Below are positions 9,219-19,385 of a stretch of 64,000 bases of DNA, piece by piece. Source of the DNA: Ferruginibacter sp. (lineage in GTDB: Bacteria; Bacteroidota; Bacteroidia; Chitinophagales; Chitinophagaceae); NCBI GenBank assembly GCA_013141115.1, contig JABFRP010000002.1:1848647-1912646 (forward strand), written 5' to 3'. How positions within the stretch are numbered: position 1 is the first letter of the stretch; each line of letters starts with the position of its first letter. The position numbers and the translations under genes were made by a program. The notes below the pieces were generated by a model. It was not told the origin of the DNA, did not search any database, and saw only the letters and a program-made list of their open reading frames with translations.

Positions 9219-9245
9219 AGACACAATATGCGAAGTCTCTAGTTA

Positions 9246-9352
9246 GCCAACGCCGCAAGGCAAGCACATTGGCAGGCACACAAAGCCCACAGCACATAAT
9301 AAACTAACACAAATAGCCAAGGTCTCTTATACCAACGCTGCAAGACAAAAAC
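9246..9352 (+). repeat. Degenerate direct repeat with hairpin potential downstream of the defence operon
   Basis: Copy 1 begins at 9246 (GCCAACGCCGCAAGGCAAG) and copy 2 at 9331 (ACCAACGCTGCAAGACAAA). Copy 1 can fold: GCC-GCAA-GGC at 9252-9261 inside outer arms GCCAA (9246-9250) and TTGGC (9269-9273). The pair marks the end of the AT-rich defence region. It could be a recombination or cassette-type site or an old boundary; nothing proves this. The rest of the gap, 9353-9587, shows no gene or clear structure. Confidence 0.35.
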
Positions 9353-9587
9353 ACAAAACCCACACCCCAAAAACCAATCTGTAAAGTAGCTTGCCAAAAT
9401 ACGGGCAAAAGTTATCTTCTGCTTTTGTGATTCTGCGGTAATTCATCTTCAGCTTTGTATTATCTCAATAGCTTTTTTTAACCAATTGTACCGGGCGGAT
9501 GAATTACTATTTTCAGTACTTCAGTAATCCCGGTGTGTTACATCAATATTTTTTCGCCTTCCTCTAACTTTCCCCACAAAACCTCCA

Positions 9588-9661
9588 TTTTACCCCTCTT
9601 TATTTGCAATTATCCGAATTTACCCCCTTATTTTACCAGCCATTCCCCCATTTTACCCCCC
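9588..9661 (+). promoter_or_regulatory. Repeated TTTACCCC boxes upstream of the polysaccharide locus
   Basis: Three near-identical boxes occur within 74 bases: TTTTACCCC at 9588-9596, TTTACCCCC at 9619-9627 and TTTTACCCCCC at 9651-9661, with a weaker TTTTACCA at 9631. A TACTTTTA at 9671-9678 resembles the Bacteroidota -7 element (TAnnTTTG) and would start a leader of about 145 bases before the susC ATG at 9831. The boxes sit where an activator would bind to switch on the SusCD operon. No regulator gene for the locus is in the window. Confidence 0.45.
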
Positions 9662-9830
9662 TTCAGCGTTTACTTTTACATCCGCTACTAACACGAATTG
9701 CCTAAAAAATTGCTTTATGAGATTTAAAAAACCATCAGCTCTACAACTCAGGGGCGCTGCTTATCCATCTCGTTTTGCAGATATTCTTTCTGCTGTTCAC
9801 ATTCTATTTAATAAGATTAAAAACTTTACT

Positions 9831-12614
9831 ATGTCTGCATTTTTAAAACAGGTGTGCTGTACATTATTATGTATTACCATAATAAATGCAGGTGCTTATG
9901 CCCAAAAAGCAAAGCCTGCCAACGACACCATTGTAATTAAACCCAAACCACCGGTGGAGCTCATCTATGGCGCTACTCCCTGGCATTTAACCGCCACTTC
10001 TACCGAGGCTTTGTATTCAAAAGATATTTTAAAAGCCCCTGTTACCAGTGCAAAAACAGCATTAACCGGTCGCATGGCCGGCCTTTATGCCACACAGTTT
10101 TCGGGCCAACCGGGTGCCGATGGCGCATCAGTTTCGTTACGGGGTGTAGATCCGGTGGTAATAATAGATGGTGTGGTAGCCAACCTTACCATTTTTAATT
10201 TAGAAGATATAGAAAGCGTGACCCTGCAAAAAGATGCTTTAAGTACCGCTATGTTGGGGGTAAGAGGCAGCAATGGTGCCTTATTAATCACCACAAAAAA
10301 AGGTAAGGTAGAAAGACAAACCATATCCTTTACAGCGCAAACTTCATTTCAAAAATCATTGGGCGCCCCTAAGGTTTTAAATTCTTTTAATTACGCCAGT
10401 TTATACAACGAGGCGTTGATGAATGATGGCCTTGCAGCAAAATATACGCAGGCAGATCTTGATGCTTATCAAAATGGTACCGATCCATACGGACATCCTG
10501 ATGTAAACTGGAGAGATGCCTTATTAAAATCTTCTTCCCGGTTCGACAGGTATTCTTTAAACGCCACGGGTGGTAATAAGTCTGCCCGGTATTATGTATC
10601 GTTGGAGCATGTAAACCAAACCGGTTTTTTAGTAACCTCCGATAAAAACTCTTATAACACCAACAACGATTTTAAAACTTATGTTATACGCAGTAATGTG
10701 GATGTAAGTGTAAACAGTCAGCTTACAGGTGGTATTTACTTATTGGGTAGAATATTAAATGGCAGCGAGCCGGGCAGTACCACCGGTTCCATATTGTCAT
10801 CTTTTGTAAATACGCCTAACAATTCCTATCCTGTATACAACAGTAACGGTTCTTTTGGTGGTAGTAATCTGTTTCAAAATAATATTATGGCGCAGGCCAT
10901 TTCCAGCGGTTACCGGCTTAATTATAAAAGAGATATGCTGGCCAATTTTTACCTGAAACAAAAACTGGATTTTATTACACCGGGCTTATGGGCACAGGCA
11001 AAAACATCTTTTAGTGCCACCTTATCCGAAAACAATAACCGCAACAAAACTTTTGCTGTTTATCAAATGATAAGCACCACCAACCCGGTTACTTATAATA
11101 AATACGGGCTTGATGGAACACAGGCCAATGGTAACGGTATAGAGTACCAGGGCCGCAATAATTATGTAGAATTATCATTGGGGTACGATAAAAAAATTAA
11201 GAAGATACATGGTATAAATGCTTTGCTTTTAGCCAACCGTGATAATTCAGTTAACGCTGGAGATCTGGCATACACCATCAGTGGTATATCAGGCCGTGTG
11301 GCGTATAATTACAAAGAAAAATATGTGGCAGAAGCGGCATTTGGTTACAATGGCAGTAATCGCTATCCGGCCAACGGCGATTTTAAAAGAGCGTTATTTC
11401 CTGCTATTGGCTTAGGATGGAATATGGAGAAGGAAAGTTTTATGGCCAGACAAAAATGGGTAAGCCGTTTAAAATTGTATGGTTCATTTGGCAGAACGGG
11501 CTGGGATGACCCCGGTTACTTTACCTATATACAGCGCTTTTTTGATGCCAGCAGTGTTTATTTTGGAACTTCAGCAGGTACACAAACTGCTATTACCGAA
11601 CAAACTCTTGCTAATCCAAATATCGATTTTGAAAAAGCGAATAAATTTAATGTTGGTGTGGATGCTGCTGTGCTGGATAATAAATTAGGTTTTACCCTTG
11701 AGTACTTTAATAATAAGTTTTTGGATCTGTTACAAACAAGAGGGCTTAGCAGTACCATAATTGGCAATAATTATCCCAGGGAAAACCTGGGTACAAACCG
11801 CTACAACGGGCTGGAAGTAAAATTAAGCTGGCAACAGAAAACAAACAGTGGCCTGGAATATTTTGTTGCTGCCAACAGCAGTTTATTAAAAACAAAAGTG
11901 GTATTTAGTGATGAGGTTTTTCAACCGTACGAATGGATGAAACGTACAGGACAGGCCGTTGGGCAGTCGTTTGGTTATATAGCAGACGGCTTATTTCAAA
12001 ACCAAACCGAAATTAACAGCAGCGCTACCACTGTTGGTTACACGCCACAACCCGGTGATATTAAATACAAAGATTTAAACAGCGATGGTGTTATTGATCA
12101 GTTTGATATAAAACCAATTGGCAGGGCTGGTAAACCGCTTATGTTTTTTGGTGTATCATTAGGTGCCGGGTACAAAGGTTTTGACATCAGCGCATTGATA
12201 CAGGGTGTTACCAACAGAGATGTGTATGTGGGAGGATCAAGTATCTGGGCTTTTCAAAATGGCGGGTTTGGCCAGGCTTACGAAAATAATTTAAACCGAT
12301 GGACGCCGGCTACTGCCGCAACCGCTACTTATCCACGTGTAAATATCGGCACCAATAGTAATAACCAGGCGCAATCATCTTACTGGATGCGTAATGGCGA
12401 TTATGTAAGGTTAAAACAGGTAGAAATTGGCTACAGCATTCCTCAAAATTTATTGATCCGTATAAAATTACAAAGCATACGGGTGTTTGCAAGGGGCTAT
12501 AACCTGCTCACCATTGCATCAAAAGAAATAGACGACCGTGACCCTGAAATTATCAGTGGCTTCAGTTATCCTATGCAACGATTATTAAATTTTGGAATAA
12601 ATATAAAATTGTAA
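9831..12614 (+). CDS. susC: SusC-like TonB-dependent outer-membrane transporter (short form)
   Basis: An N-terminal signal peptide ends near AYAQ if translation starts at ATG 9831; the in-frame ATG at 9717 would put 38 residues without signal-peptide character in front and is rejected. The plug domain follows directly (LTGRMAGL, GADGASVSLRG, then VIIDGV), then a large beta-barrel ending in FGINIKL. Unlike the second SusC in this locus, it lacks the N-terminal carboxypeptidase-regulatory-like domain, making it about 927 residues. It imports oligosaccharides across the outer membrane together with the lipoprotein encoded ten bases downstream. Substrate by context: arabinogalactan-derived oligosaccharides. 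Confidence 0.9.
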   Translation: MSAFLKQVCCTLLCITIINAGAYAQKAKPANDTIVIKPKPPVELIYGATPWHLTATSTEALYSKDILKAPVTSAKTALTGRMAGLYATQFSGQPGADGASVSLRGVDPVVIIDGVVANLTIFNLEDIESVTLQKDALSTAMLGVRGSNGALLITTKKGKVERQTISFTAQTSFQKSLGAPKVLNSFNYASLYNEALMNDGLAAKYTQADLDAYQNGTDPYGHPDVNWRDALLKSSSRFDRYSLNATGGNKSARYYVSLEHVNQTGFLVTSDKNSYNTNNDFKTYVIRSNVDVSVNSQLTGGIYLLGRILNGSEPGSTTGSILSSFVNTPNNSYPVYNSNGSFGGSNLFQNNIMAQAISSGYRLNYKRDMLANFYLKQKLDFITPGLWAQAKTSFSATLSENNNRNKTFAVYQMISTTNPVTYNKYGLDGTQANGNGIEYQGRNNYVELSLGYDKKIKKIHGINALLLANRDNSVNAGDLAYTISGISGRVAYNYKEKYVAEAAFGYNGSNRYPANGDFKRALFPAIGLGWNMEKESFMARQKWVSRLKLYGSFGRTGWDDPGYFTYIQRFFDASSVYFGTSAGTQTAITEQTLANPNIDFEKANKFNVGVDAAVLDNKLGFTLEYFNNKFLDLLQTRGLSSTIIGNNYPRENLGTNRYNGLEVKLSWQQKTNSGLEYFVAANSSLLKTKVVFSDEVFQPYEWMKRTGQAVGQSFGYIADGLFQNQTEINSSATTVGYTPQPGDIKYKDLNSDGVIDQFDIKPIGRAGKPLMFFGVSLGAGYKGFDISALIQGVTNRDVYVGGSSIWAFQNGGFGQAYENNLNRWTPATAATATYPRVNIGTNSNNQAQSSYWMRNGDYVRLKQVEIGYSIPQNLLIRIKLQSIRVFARGYNLLTIASKEIDDRDPEIISGFSYPMQRLLNFGINIKL

Positions 12615-12624
12615 AACCAGCTAT

Positions 12625-14409
12625 ATGAGTAAAACAAAAATATTATTAACAGGTATAGTATCACTCGTGCTGATATTATCCATTTCAACTACCAGTTGTA
12701 AAAAAATTGAGACCGAACCTAAAGATTGGTTTGGAGCAGACTTAGTGTTTGATACACTGGACAGACTGGGTACGGTGGCAGCTTTTAACCTGAATGATCT
12801 ATACAATTACATTCCTGGTGGCTTTAACAGGATAAGTAGCGATTTTCTGGATGCAGCAAGCGGTGATGCAATACCCAGCCGTAATAATACTTTGGTTGAG
12901 TATTATACCAACCGGCGTATTAGCGTACTGAATAATCCTGATGCGTATTGGGCCAATAGCTATTATGGTATACGCAGGGCAAATATTTTTATGCAGAATA
13001 TTGGTAAAGTACCTGTGGTGGAATCTGACCCTGTAACGCTTGCCAATGCCCGATTAACCCGTCAGTACTGGAGGGCAGAAGCCAGGTTTATACGTTGCCT
13101 GATGTATTTTGAGTTGTTAAAAAGATATGGTGGTGTACCATTATTGGGCGACAGGATTTTTACACTGGACGATGACCTGCAAATTCCCCGTAATAATTTT
13201 GAAGATTGTGTAAACTATATTGTAAGCGAATGCAATATTGTAAAAGATAGTTTGCGTAAAGAAGTGATTACTGACGGTGATTGGGGAAGAGTACCAAGAG
13301 GCGCAGCGATTGCATTAAAATGCAGGGTGCTGTTATATGCTGCCAGCCCATTGTTTAATGGCGGCGGTATAGAAACCGACCCGGTAAAAAAAGCTTTAAC
13401 CGGGTATGTAACAGCCGATGCTACACGCTGGCAAAAAGTAATTGACGCCGCCGAAGAATTAAGGGCGCTAAACTATTATAATCTTTTTCCTACAGCACCT
13501 CCGGCCAGCCAGGCAGCGGCAGCCAGTGGTTTTATTACCATATTTACTACAAAGAAAAATGTAGAAATTATTCTGGCCAAGCAAAGCTCCAATAATACGG
13601 GGTTAGAAAATACGCAGGCGCCTATTGGGTATTCCGGTACAGCATCCAGCCAGGGATATACCAGCCCTACACAAAATTTTGTAGATGCTTTTCCTATGAC
13701 AAACGGGTTACAACCTTTTAATGCTGATGGAACAGTAAATGTAGCCTCCGGTTACAATGCTGCTGCACCTTATACCAACCGTGATGCAAGATTGGATGTA
13801 ACAGTTTTTCGTAATGGTTATGCATGGCTTGGCCGTGGCGTAGAAACTTTTGAAGGCGGACTGGATAAACCCAATACATCCGGTACAGCCATTCAAACAA
13901 AAACGGGTTATTACCTGCGTAAATTTTTAGGCAATTTTCCAACCGGCTCTACTTATTCTAATCAAAGCCACAATTTTCCTTTGTTTCGGTATGCAGAAAT
14001 AGTACTCAATTATGCAGAAGCATTAAATGAAATGGGCAGGGTGGAAGAAGCAGTTACCCAAATTGGATTGATAAGAAGAAGAGCGGGCATAATTGCAGGT
14101 ACTAACAGCCGTTATGGAATTAAAACAGCAATAACACAGGATGAAATGAGAGAGCTGGTACGCAACGAACGCCGTATAGAATTAAGTTTTGAAGAGCATC
14201 GCTTTTGGGATATCCGCCGCTGGAAAACAGCCGCCACTGATTTAAACAGTCCGGTATATGGAATGAAAATTACCAAGTCGGGTACAGTACTTACTTACGA
14301 AAAAGTAGTGGCAGGTACTTTACAATTCGACAATAAATTATACCACATGCCCATACCTTACGACGAAACGGTAAAGAACAGGGCATTAATTCAAAACGAA
14401 GGCTGGTAA
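12625..14409 (+). CDS. susD: SusD/RagB-family surface glycan-binding lipoprotein
   Basis: A lipoprotein signal peptide ends at C25 (STTSC). The TPR-like helical SusD core contains the usual 'YWRAEARFIRCLMYFEL' region and the C-terminal family signature (LVRNERRIELSFEEHRFWDIRRWK). SusD proteins cap the SusC channel and capture glycans at the cell surface. The gene lies ten bases after the first susC and is 594 residues long, normal for the family. A second, divergent SusC/SusD pair follows, so the locus probably takes up two types of oligosaccharide. Confidence 0.93.
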   Translation: MSKTKILLTGIVSLVLILSISTTSCKKIETEPKDWFGADLVFDTLDRLGTVAAFNLNDLYNYIPGGFNRISSDFLDAASGDAIPSRNNTLVEYYTNRRISVLNNPDAYWANSYYGIRRANIFMQNIGKVPVVESDPVTLANARLTRQYWRAEARFIRCLMYFELLKRYGGVPLLGDRIFTLDDDLQIPRNNFEDCVNYIVSECNIVKDSLRKEVITDGDWGRVPRGAAIALKCRVLLYAASPLFNGGGIETDPVKKALTGYVTADATRWQKVIDAAEELRALNYYNLFPTAPPASQAAAASGFITIFTTKKNVEIILAKQSSNNTGLENTQAPIGYSGTASSQGYTSPTQNFVDAFPMTNGLQPFNADGTVNVASGYNAAAPYTNRDARLDVTVFRNGYAWLGRGVETFEGGLDKPNTSGTAIQTKTGYYLRKFLGNFPTGSTYSNQSHNFPLFRYAEIVLNYAEALNEMGRVEEAVTQIGLIRRRAGIIAGTNSRYGIKTAITQDEMRELVRNERRIELSFEEHRFWDIRRWKTAATDLNSPVYGMKITKSGTVLTYEKVVAGTLQFDNKLYHMPIPYDETVKNRALIQNEGW

Positions 14410-14443
14410 TTTTCAACTTTAAAAAAATATTAAAACGATAACG

Positions 14444-17400
14444 ATGAAAAAAATATTTTTTATACTCACCCTGCAGCTTATTGCACTGGTGCAGCTATAT
14501 GCACAAAGCAAAGTGATTACCGGGCAGGTGGTGGATAGTACGGGCCCCGTTGATGGTGCTACTGTGGCCGAAAAAAACATGCCTTCTAATGGTGTTGTAA
14601 CAGATGCCAATGGAAAATTCAGCCTTACTTTAAAAGGTACAAGTAATACTATTGTTATTACTGCAGTAGGTTTTGCCACTCAGCAAATTAATGTAGCCGG
14701 TAAGCAAACTGTAAAAATCACCCTCAGTAATTCCGAAGGAAAAGCACTGGAAGATGTGGTGGTAATTGGTTATGGTAAACAAAAGAAAATAACACTAACC
14801 GGTTCCGTTAGTACGGTGTCAGGGGTTGAACTGCGGGAGAATCCTTCTGCCAGTTTACAAAATACGCTGGCCGGCAGGTTGCCGGGTTTCTTTTCTGTTC
14901 AACCAACAGGAAGGCCGGGCGCTGACGGTGCTACATTTTTTATACGTGGTCAAAGCTCTTATAATACCGGCTCCAATTCGCCACTTATCATTGTAGATGA
15001 TATTGAATACAGTTACGATCAGTTTTCCCGTATCGATCCTAACGAAATTGAATCGCTGAGTATTTTAAAGGATGCTTCCACTACTGCTATATATGGCGTT
15101 AAAGGAGCCAATGGTGTAGTTATCATTACCACAAGGCGGGGTAAAATAGGGGCGCCAAAAATTTCTACACGACTGGAAAATAGCATACAGCAACCCACCA
15201 GCTTACCTGAATATCTTAATGCGTATGAAACAGCCAATTTATACAACAAGGTACAAATAGAAGAAAACAGGATCAATCCATCTTCTTCATTTGTAAGAAG
15301 GTTTTCTGATGCTGATCTGGAGCATTATAAAAATGGTACCGATCCTTATGGCCACCCCAATATTAACTGGAAAGAAACTTTGTTTAAAAAATTCAGTAAG
15401 CAATACCGGGCAAATTTTGATATCAGCGGCGGTACCGAAAAGGTGAAATATTTTGTTTCCCTGGGCGGTTTATTTCAGGATGGGATGGTAAAAAACTTTA
15501 GTAAGGCACAGGATGTAAATGGTAATTATTACCACATGCGGTACAACTTCCGCAGTAACCTGGATATTAAAATAACCAATACCACCGATCTTAGAGTTGA
15601 TCTGTCTGGTAATATTGGCGAGATCAATACACCTAACGTGGGTAGCGCCTTTGGATACAATGATGTGTTTTATGAATACAGCAGTTTTTATTCATTGTCA
15701 CCTTTTGCCTATCAGCCTTACAATCCTAATGGTAGTTATGGTTACAGCACCTGGCAGTTAAACGGTGGTTATAACAACACTGCTTACAATACCAATAATA
15801 TTGTTGGCCGGTTAACTTACTACGGGTATAACCGCAATTACGAAAACAATATGAATTTTATTACCTCTGCCAATCAAAAACTGGATGTAGTTACAAAAGG
15901 ACTTTCATTTAAAACAACCGTGGCGTACACCAGTAACTATGGCTATTCAAGAAGTATGACACGTGACCAGTTTCCTTCCTTTATGTATGATGCTGCCACA
16001 AATATTTACACGCCAAGAGATGTAAACGTTTATCGTGTACGCAGGTTCTTTAGTGGTTATGGTGCAGGCAGCACGGTACGCACTTTAACATTGCAGGCAA
16101 TGTTAAATTACGACAGAACATTTGGCCGTCACCGGGTTTATGCATTGGCATTGGTAAACCAGGGTACCGATCTAAGGTTCAATTCCAATAACACGTTTAA
16201 TTTTATCCCTAATAATTACCGTGGTTTTACAGGAAGGCTGGGGTATAATTTTAAAGAAAAATATATTGCCGAAATTAACACTGCTTACAATGGCTCCGAC
16301 CGTTTTGCAGAAGCTAACCGCTACGGGCTTTTTCCTGCAGTATCTGTAGGATGGAATATTGCCAAGGAAGATTTTATACAAAATAATTTAAAAGCGATCA
16401 ATAATCTCAAACTAAGGGCATCATATGGTTTGGTGGGCAACGATAAAATAGGCAGTGGGTTTAACTATTATTATCTACCATCATGGGGTAATGGTGGGGC
16501 CATCAATTTTGGTACTACCAGTAATTCATTTACCGGTATACGTGAAGGTACTTTAGGTAACGACCAGGTAACCTGGGAAAAAGAAAAGAAACTGGATATA
16601 GGATTAGATTTTGGCTTTTTTAATAATACCTTATTTGGTACGGTTGATTACTTTAAAAACCAACGATACGATATCTTAACCACCAGGGGAACTGTATCTG
16701 CCGTGTTTGGCCAAACTTTACCACCGGTTAATTTAGGTATAGTAGATAATGAAGGTTACGAAATTGAATTGAACTACAATGGTAAAATCGGAAAAGATTT
16801 TGGTTACCGTGTAAAAGGCACTTATTCTGTTGCAAAAAATAAAATAAAATTTGCCGACGAAGCAAACTTTACCAATAAATACCAGGCGTTTACGGGTAAC
16901 AGTATTGGTATGCAAAGGGTGTATCGTTTTATTGGGTTTTATAAAGACAGTACAGATATTGCCAACAGCCCTGTGCCATCAACCAAGCCTTACCCCAGCG
17001 ATCTAAAATATGCCGATCTGAATAAAGATGGAAAAATTGATGGCTTCGATCAGGAAGTAACCGGTTATTCCAATATACCCAATACTACTTATGGTTTTCA
17101 ACTGGGCTTTACTTACAAAGGCTTTAGTTTAAGTGCATTTTTTCAGGGGGCAGTCAATTTTAATGTAAGGGCAGTGGCAGAAGCCATTCGCCCTTTCTCC
17201 TCTAACTTAACCGAGATACATAAAAATGCATGGACTCCGGAACTGGGTGATAATGCCCTTTTTCCCCGGTTGTATATTAATGTACCCAGCGCAAGTGATG
17301 CATTGGCATTTCCATCTACCTTTTACCATATTTCGGGTAATTACCTGCGCTTAAAAACTGCCGAGCTTGGGTACACGTTACCGCAAAAATGGGTAAAGCA

Positions 17401-17566
17401 TTTAAAGCTGGAAAATGTAAGATTGTATGCTAATGGTTACAACCTTTTATTGTGGACCAGTTTAGATAAACTGTACGACTTTGATCCTGAAATAAGTACC
17501 AATACCGACAGAACTATTTATCCGCCGCAGCGCATATTCAATTTTGGTACCAGCATTACTTTTTAA
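14444..17566 (+). CDS. susC: SusC-like TonB-dependent transporter (full-length form)
   Basis: The order is signal peptide (ending LYAQ), a carboxypeptidase-regulatory-like domain at about residues 24-105 (KVITGQVVD start), a TonB-box region (EDVVVIGYG), the plug with PGADGATFFIRG, and a beta-barrel ending FGTSITF. Length is 1040 residues, typical of SusC. It powers glycan uptake through TonB-ExbBD. It starts 34 bases after the first susD and is followed 22 bases later by its own susD, so the four genes form one unit. Confidence 0.94.
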   Translation: MKKIFFILTLQLIALVQLYAQSKVITGQVVDSTGPVDGATVAEKNMPSNGVVTDANGKFSLTLKGTSNTIVITAVGFATQQINVAGKQTVKITLSNSEGKALEDVVVIGYGKQKKITLTGSVSTVSGVELRENPSASLQNTLAGRLPGFFSVQPTGRPGADGATFFIRGQSSYNTGSNSPLIIVDDIEYSYDQFSRIDPNEIESLSILKDASTTAIYGVKGANGVVIITTRRGKIGAPKISTRLENSIQQPTSLPEYLNAYETANLYNKVQIEENRINPSSSFVRRFSDADLEHYKNGTDPYGHPNINWKETLFKKFSKQYRANFDISGGTEKVKYFVSLGGLFQDGMVKNFSKAQDVNGNYYHMRYNFRSNLDIKITNTTDLRVDLSGNIGEINTPNVGSAFGYNDVFYEYSSFYSLSPFAYQPYNPNGSYGYSTWQLNGGYNNTAYNTNNIVGRLTYYGYNRNYENNMNFITSANQKLDVVTKGLSFKTTVAYTSNYGYSRSMTRDQFPSFMYDAATNIYTPRDVNVYRVRRFFSGYGAGSTVRTLTLQAMLNYDRTFGRHRVYALALVNQGTDLRFNSNNTFNFIPNNYRGFTGRLGYNFKEKYIAEINTAYNGSDRFAEANRYGLFPAVSVGWNIAKEDFIQNNLKAINNLKLRASYGLVGNDKIGSGFNYYYLPSWGNGGAINFGTTSNSFTGIREGTLGNDQVTWEKEKKLDIGLDFGFFNNTLFGTVDYFKNQRYDILTTRGTVSAVFGQTLPPVNLGIVDNEGYEIELNYNGKIGKDFGYRVKGTYSVAKNKIKFADEANFTNKYQAFTGNSIGMQRVYRFIGFYKDSTDIANSPVPSTKPYPSDLKYADLNKDGKIDGFDQEVTGYSNIPNTTYGFQLGFTYKGFSLSAFFQGAVNFNVRAVAEAIRPFSSNLTEIHKNAWTPELGDNALFPRLYINVPSASDALAFPSTFYHISGNYLRLKTAELGYTLPQKWVKHLKLENVRLYANGYNLLLWTSLDKLYDFDPEISTNTDRTIYPPQRIFNFGTSITF

Positions 17567-17588
17567 AATTTAATTAAAAAATATTCAG

Positions 17589-19364
17589 ATGAAAAAAGTA
17601 TTAATCGCATTAGTTATCATTACAAGCTTTGCAGCCTGTAAAAAATCAAGCGACTTTTTAGATGGCCAGGCAATAACGCTGGACGAGAATGCCGTGTTTT
17701 CGGACAGTGCAAGAACGATGGCTTTTTTAACCGGTATTTATTCCGACATTGCTTTTAGTTTTAATAAAGGCCGGTGGGATTCTCACGGTAATACCGAACA
17801 AGCTACAGACGATGCCGAGTACACGCTTTCTGGTGTGGCACAAATAGCCGTGATTTTATACAACGGTTCCATTTCGCCAACTACTTACAATACCAGAGGT
17901 ATTGTGCAGGATTTCTGGAATACTCCTTATACCAATATACGGCGTGTAAATCTCCTGCTTTCTAAATTGCCTGCTACACCATTATCCCCTGCTTTACAGG
18001 CAAGGGTAAAAGGCGAAGCAAGATTTTTAAGGGCCTGGTACTATACACAATTAATGGTGGTGTTTGGTGGTGTGCCTAATGTAGAAGATAATGTTTTTGG
18101 CAAAGATGATATCATCAATCTGCCCAGAGCATCCTTTGCAGAAATGGTGGATTATATTGCGGAAGAACTTGATGAAGCTGCTGCATTATTACCTGCTGCG
18201 TATACGGCTGATATTGATTATGGCCGCATTACAAAAGGCGCTTGTCAGGCATTAAAGTCAAGGGCTTTATTATATGCTGCCAGCCCTTTATTTAATGGTG
18301 GTTCTATTTCAACCAATCCTGCACTTACACCTGTGATAAGTTACCCGGTTGCAAGCACCACACATTGGCAGGCTGCTGCAGATGCTGCAAATGCTGTAAT
18401 TACCAGCGGAGCCTATGCTTTAAATGTTGATAATACCACTAAACCCGGATATGGATTTTACAATTTGTTTTTACAGCGTGTAAACAGTGAATATATATTG
18501 GGTTTTTATCGAGGGCCAAATAAAGATTTTGAATCGTATTACAATCCTATAACCAGGGGTTCGGCAACCAACCGTTCTTTGCCAACACAGGATCTGGCAG
18601 AATCTTTCCCTATGAGAAATGGAGTGCAACCTTTAAATACAGATGGTACAGTAAATGCATCATCCGGATATAACCCCAATAACCCTTATGTTAACAGAGA
18701 TCCGAGATTTAATTATTCTATTATTTTTAATGGATCATTTTATTTTAACAATACCGGAAGTGCGGTATTACCCGTGTACACTTTTGTAAACGGTACAGGA
18801 ACTATTCCGGCACCAACCCAAACTACGGATGCTTTTAATGCAGGTACTACTACGGGTTACTTCAGCCGTAAAATGTGCGACTCAATGATCAGCAATAACA
18901 GCGGCGCTAACACCAACAGGGCATGGCCATTAATACGCTATGCCGAAATGCTGCTGAATTATGCCGAAGCAATAAATGAAACCGGGCAACCCGCTTTGGC
19001 TTACCCTAAGTTGATTGAGTTGCGGCAAAGAGCAGGTATTGATGCCGGCGTTGATAATCTTTATGGATTAAAAGCCAATATGACGCAAGAAGAAATGAGA
19101 GCGGTAGTTAGAAATGAAAGACGTATTGAACTGGCGTTTGAAGATCATCGCTGGCATGATATACGCCGCTGGAAAATTGCGATGGTTACCAATAACCAGT
19201 TTAACAAGGTAATGAAGATCACCAAAAATTCAAACGCCACTTATACGTATGAAAGACTGGAATCTATTCGAAGGCACAACTTCCGTCCGGAAATGTATTT
19301 AATGCCTTTACCCGATGCAGAAATAAATAAAATGCCGGCCATGGTGCAAAATCCTGGTTGGTAA
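17589..19364 (+). CDS. susD: SusD/RagB-family surface glycan-binding lipoprotein
   Basis: A short lipoprotein signal peptide ends at C17 (SFAAC). The protein shows the SusD helical core (KGEARFLRAWYYTQL) and the family C-terminal signature (VVRNERRIELAFEDHRWHDIRRWK). It is 591 residues long and pairs with the full-length SusC directly upstream. Its N-terminal and glycan-facing parts differ from the first SusD in the locus, which suggests a different ligand. Confidence 0.93.
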   Translation: MKKVLIALVIITSFAACKKSSDFLDGQAITLDENAVFSDSARTMAFLTGIYSDIAFSFNKGRWDSHGNTEQATDDAEYTLSGVAQIAVILYNGSISPTTYNTRGIVQDFWNTPYTNIRRVNLLLSKLPATPLSPALQARVKGEARFLRAWYYTQLMVVFGGVPNVEDNVFGKDDIINLPRASFAEMVDYIAEELDEAAALLPAAYTADIDYGRITKGACQALKSRALLYAASPLFNGGSISTNPALTPVISYPVASTTHWQAAADAANAVITSGAYALNVDNTTKPGYGFYNLFLQRVNSEYILGFYRGPNKDFESYYNPITRGSATNRSLPTQDLAESFPMRNGVQPLNTDGTVNASSGYNPNNPYVNRDPRFNYSIIFNGSFYFNNTGSAVLPVYTFVNGTGTIPAPTQTTDAFNAGTTTGYFSRKMCDSMISNNSGANTNRAWPLIRYAEMLLNYAEAINETGQPALAYPKLIELRQRAGIDAGVDNLYGLKANMTQEEMRAVVRNERRIELAFEDHRWHDIRRWKIAMVTNNQFNKVMKITKNSNATYTYERLESIRRHNFRPEMYLMPLPDAEINKMPAMVQNPGW

Positions 19365-19385
19365 ATAGAATTAAAAATAGCAGTA

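Noticed and set aside
9717..9830. ATG 9717 as start of the first susC
   Set aside because: It would place 38 residues without signal-peptide character before an obvious signal peptide that begins at 9831.
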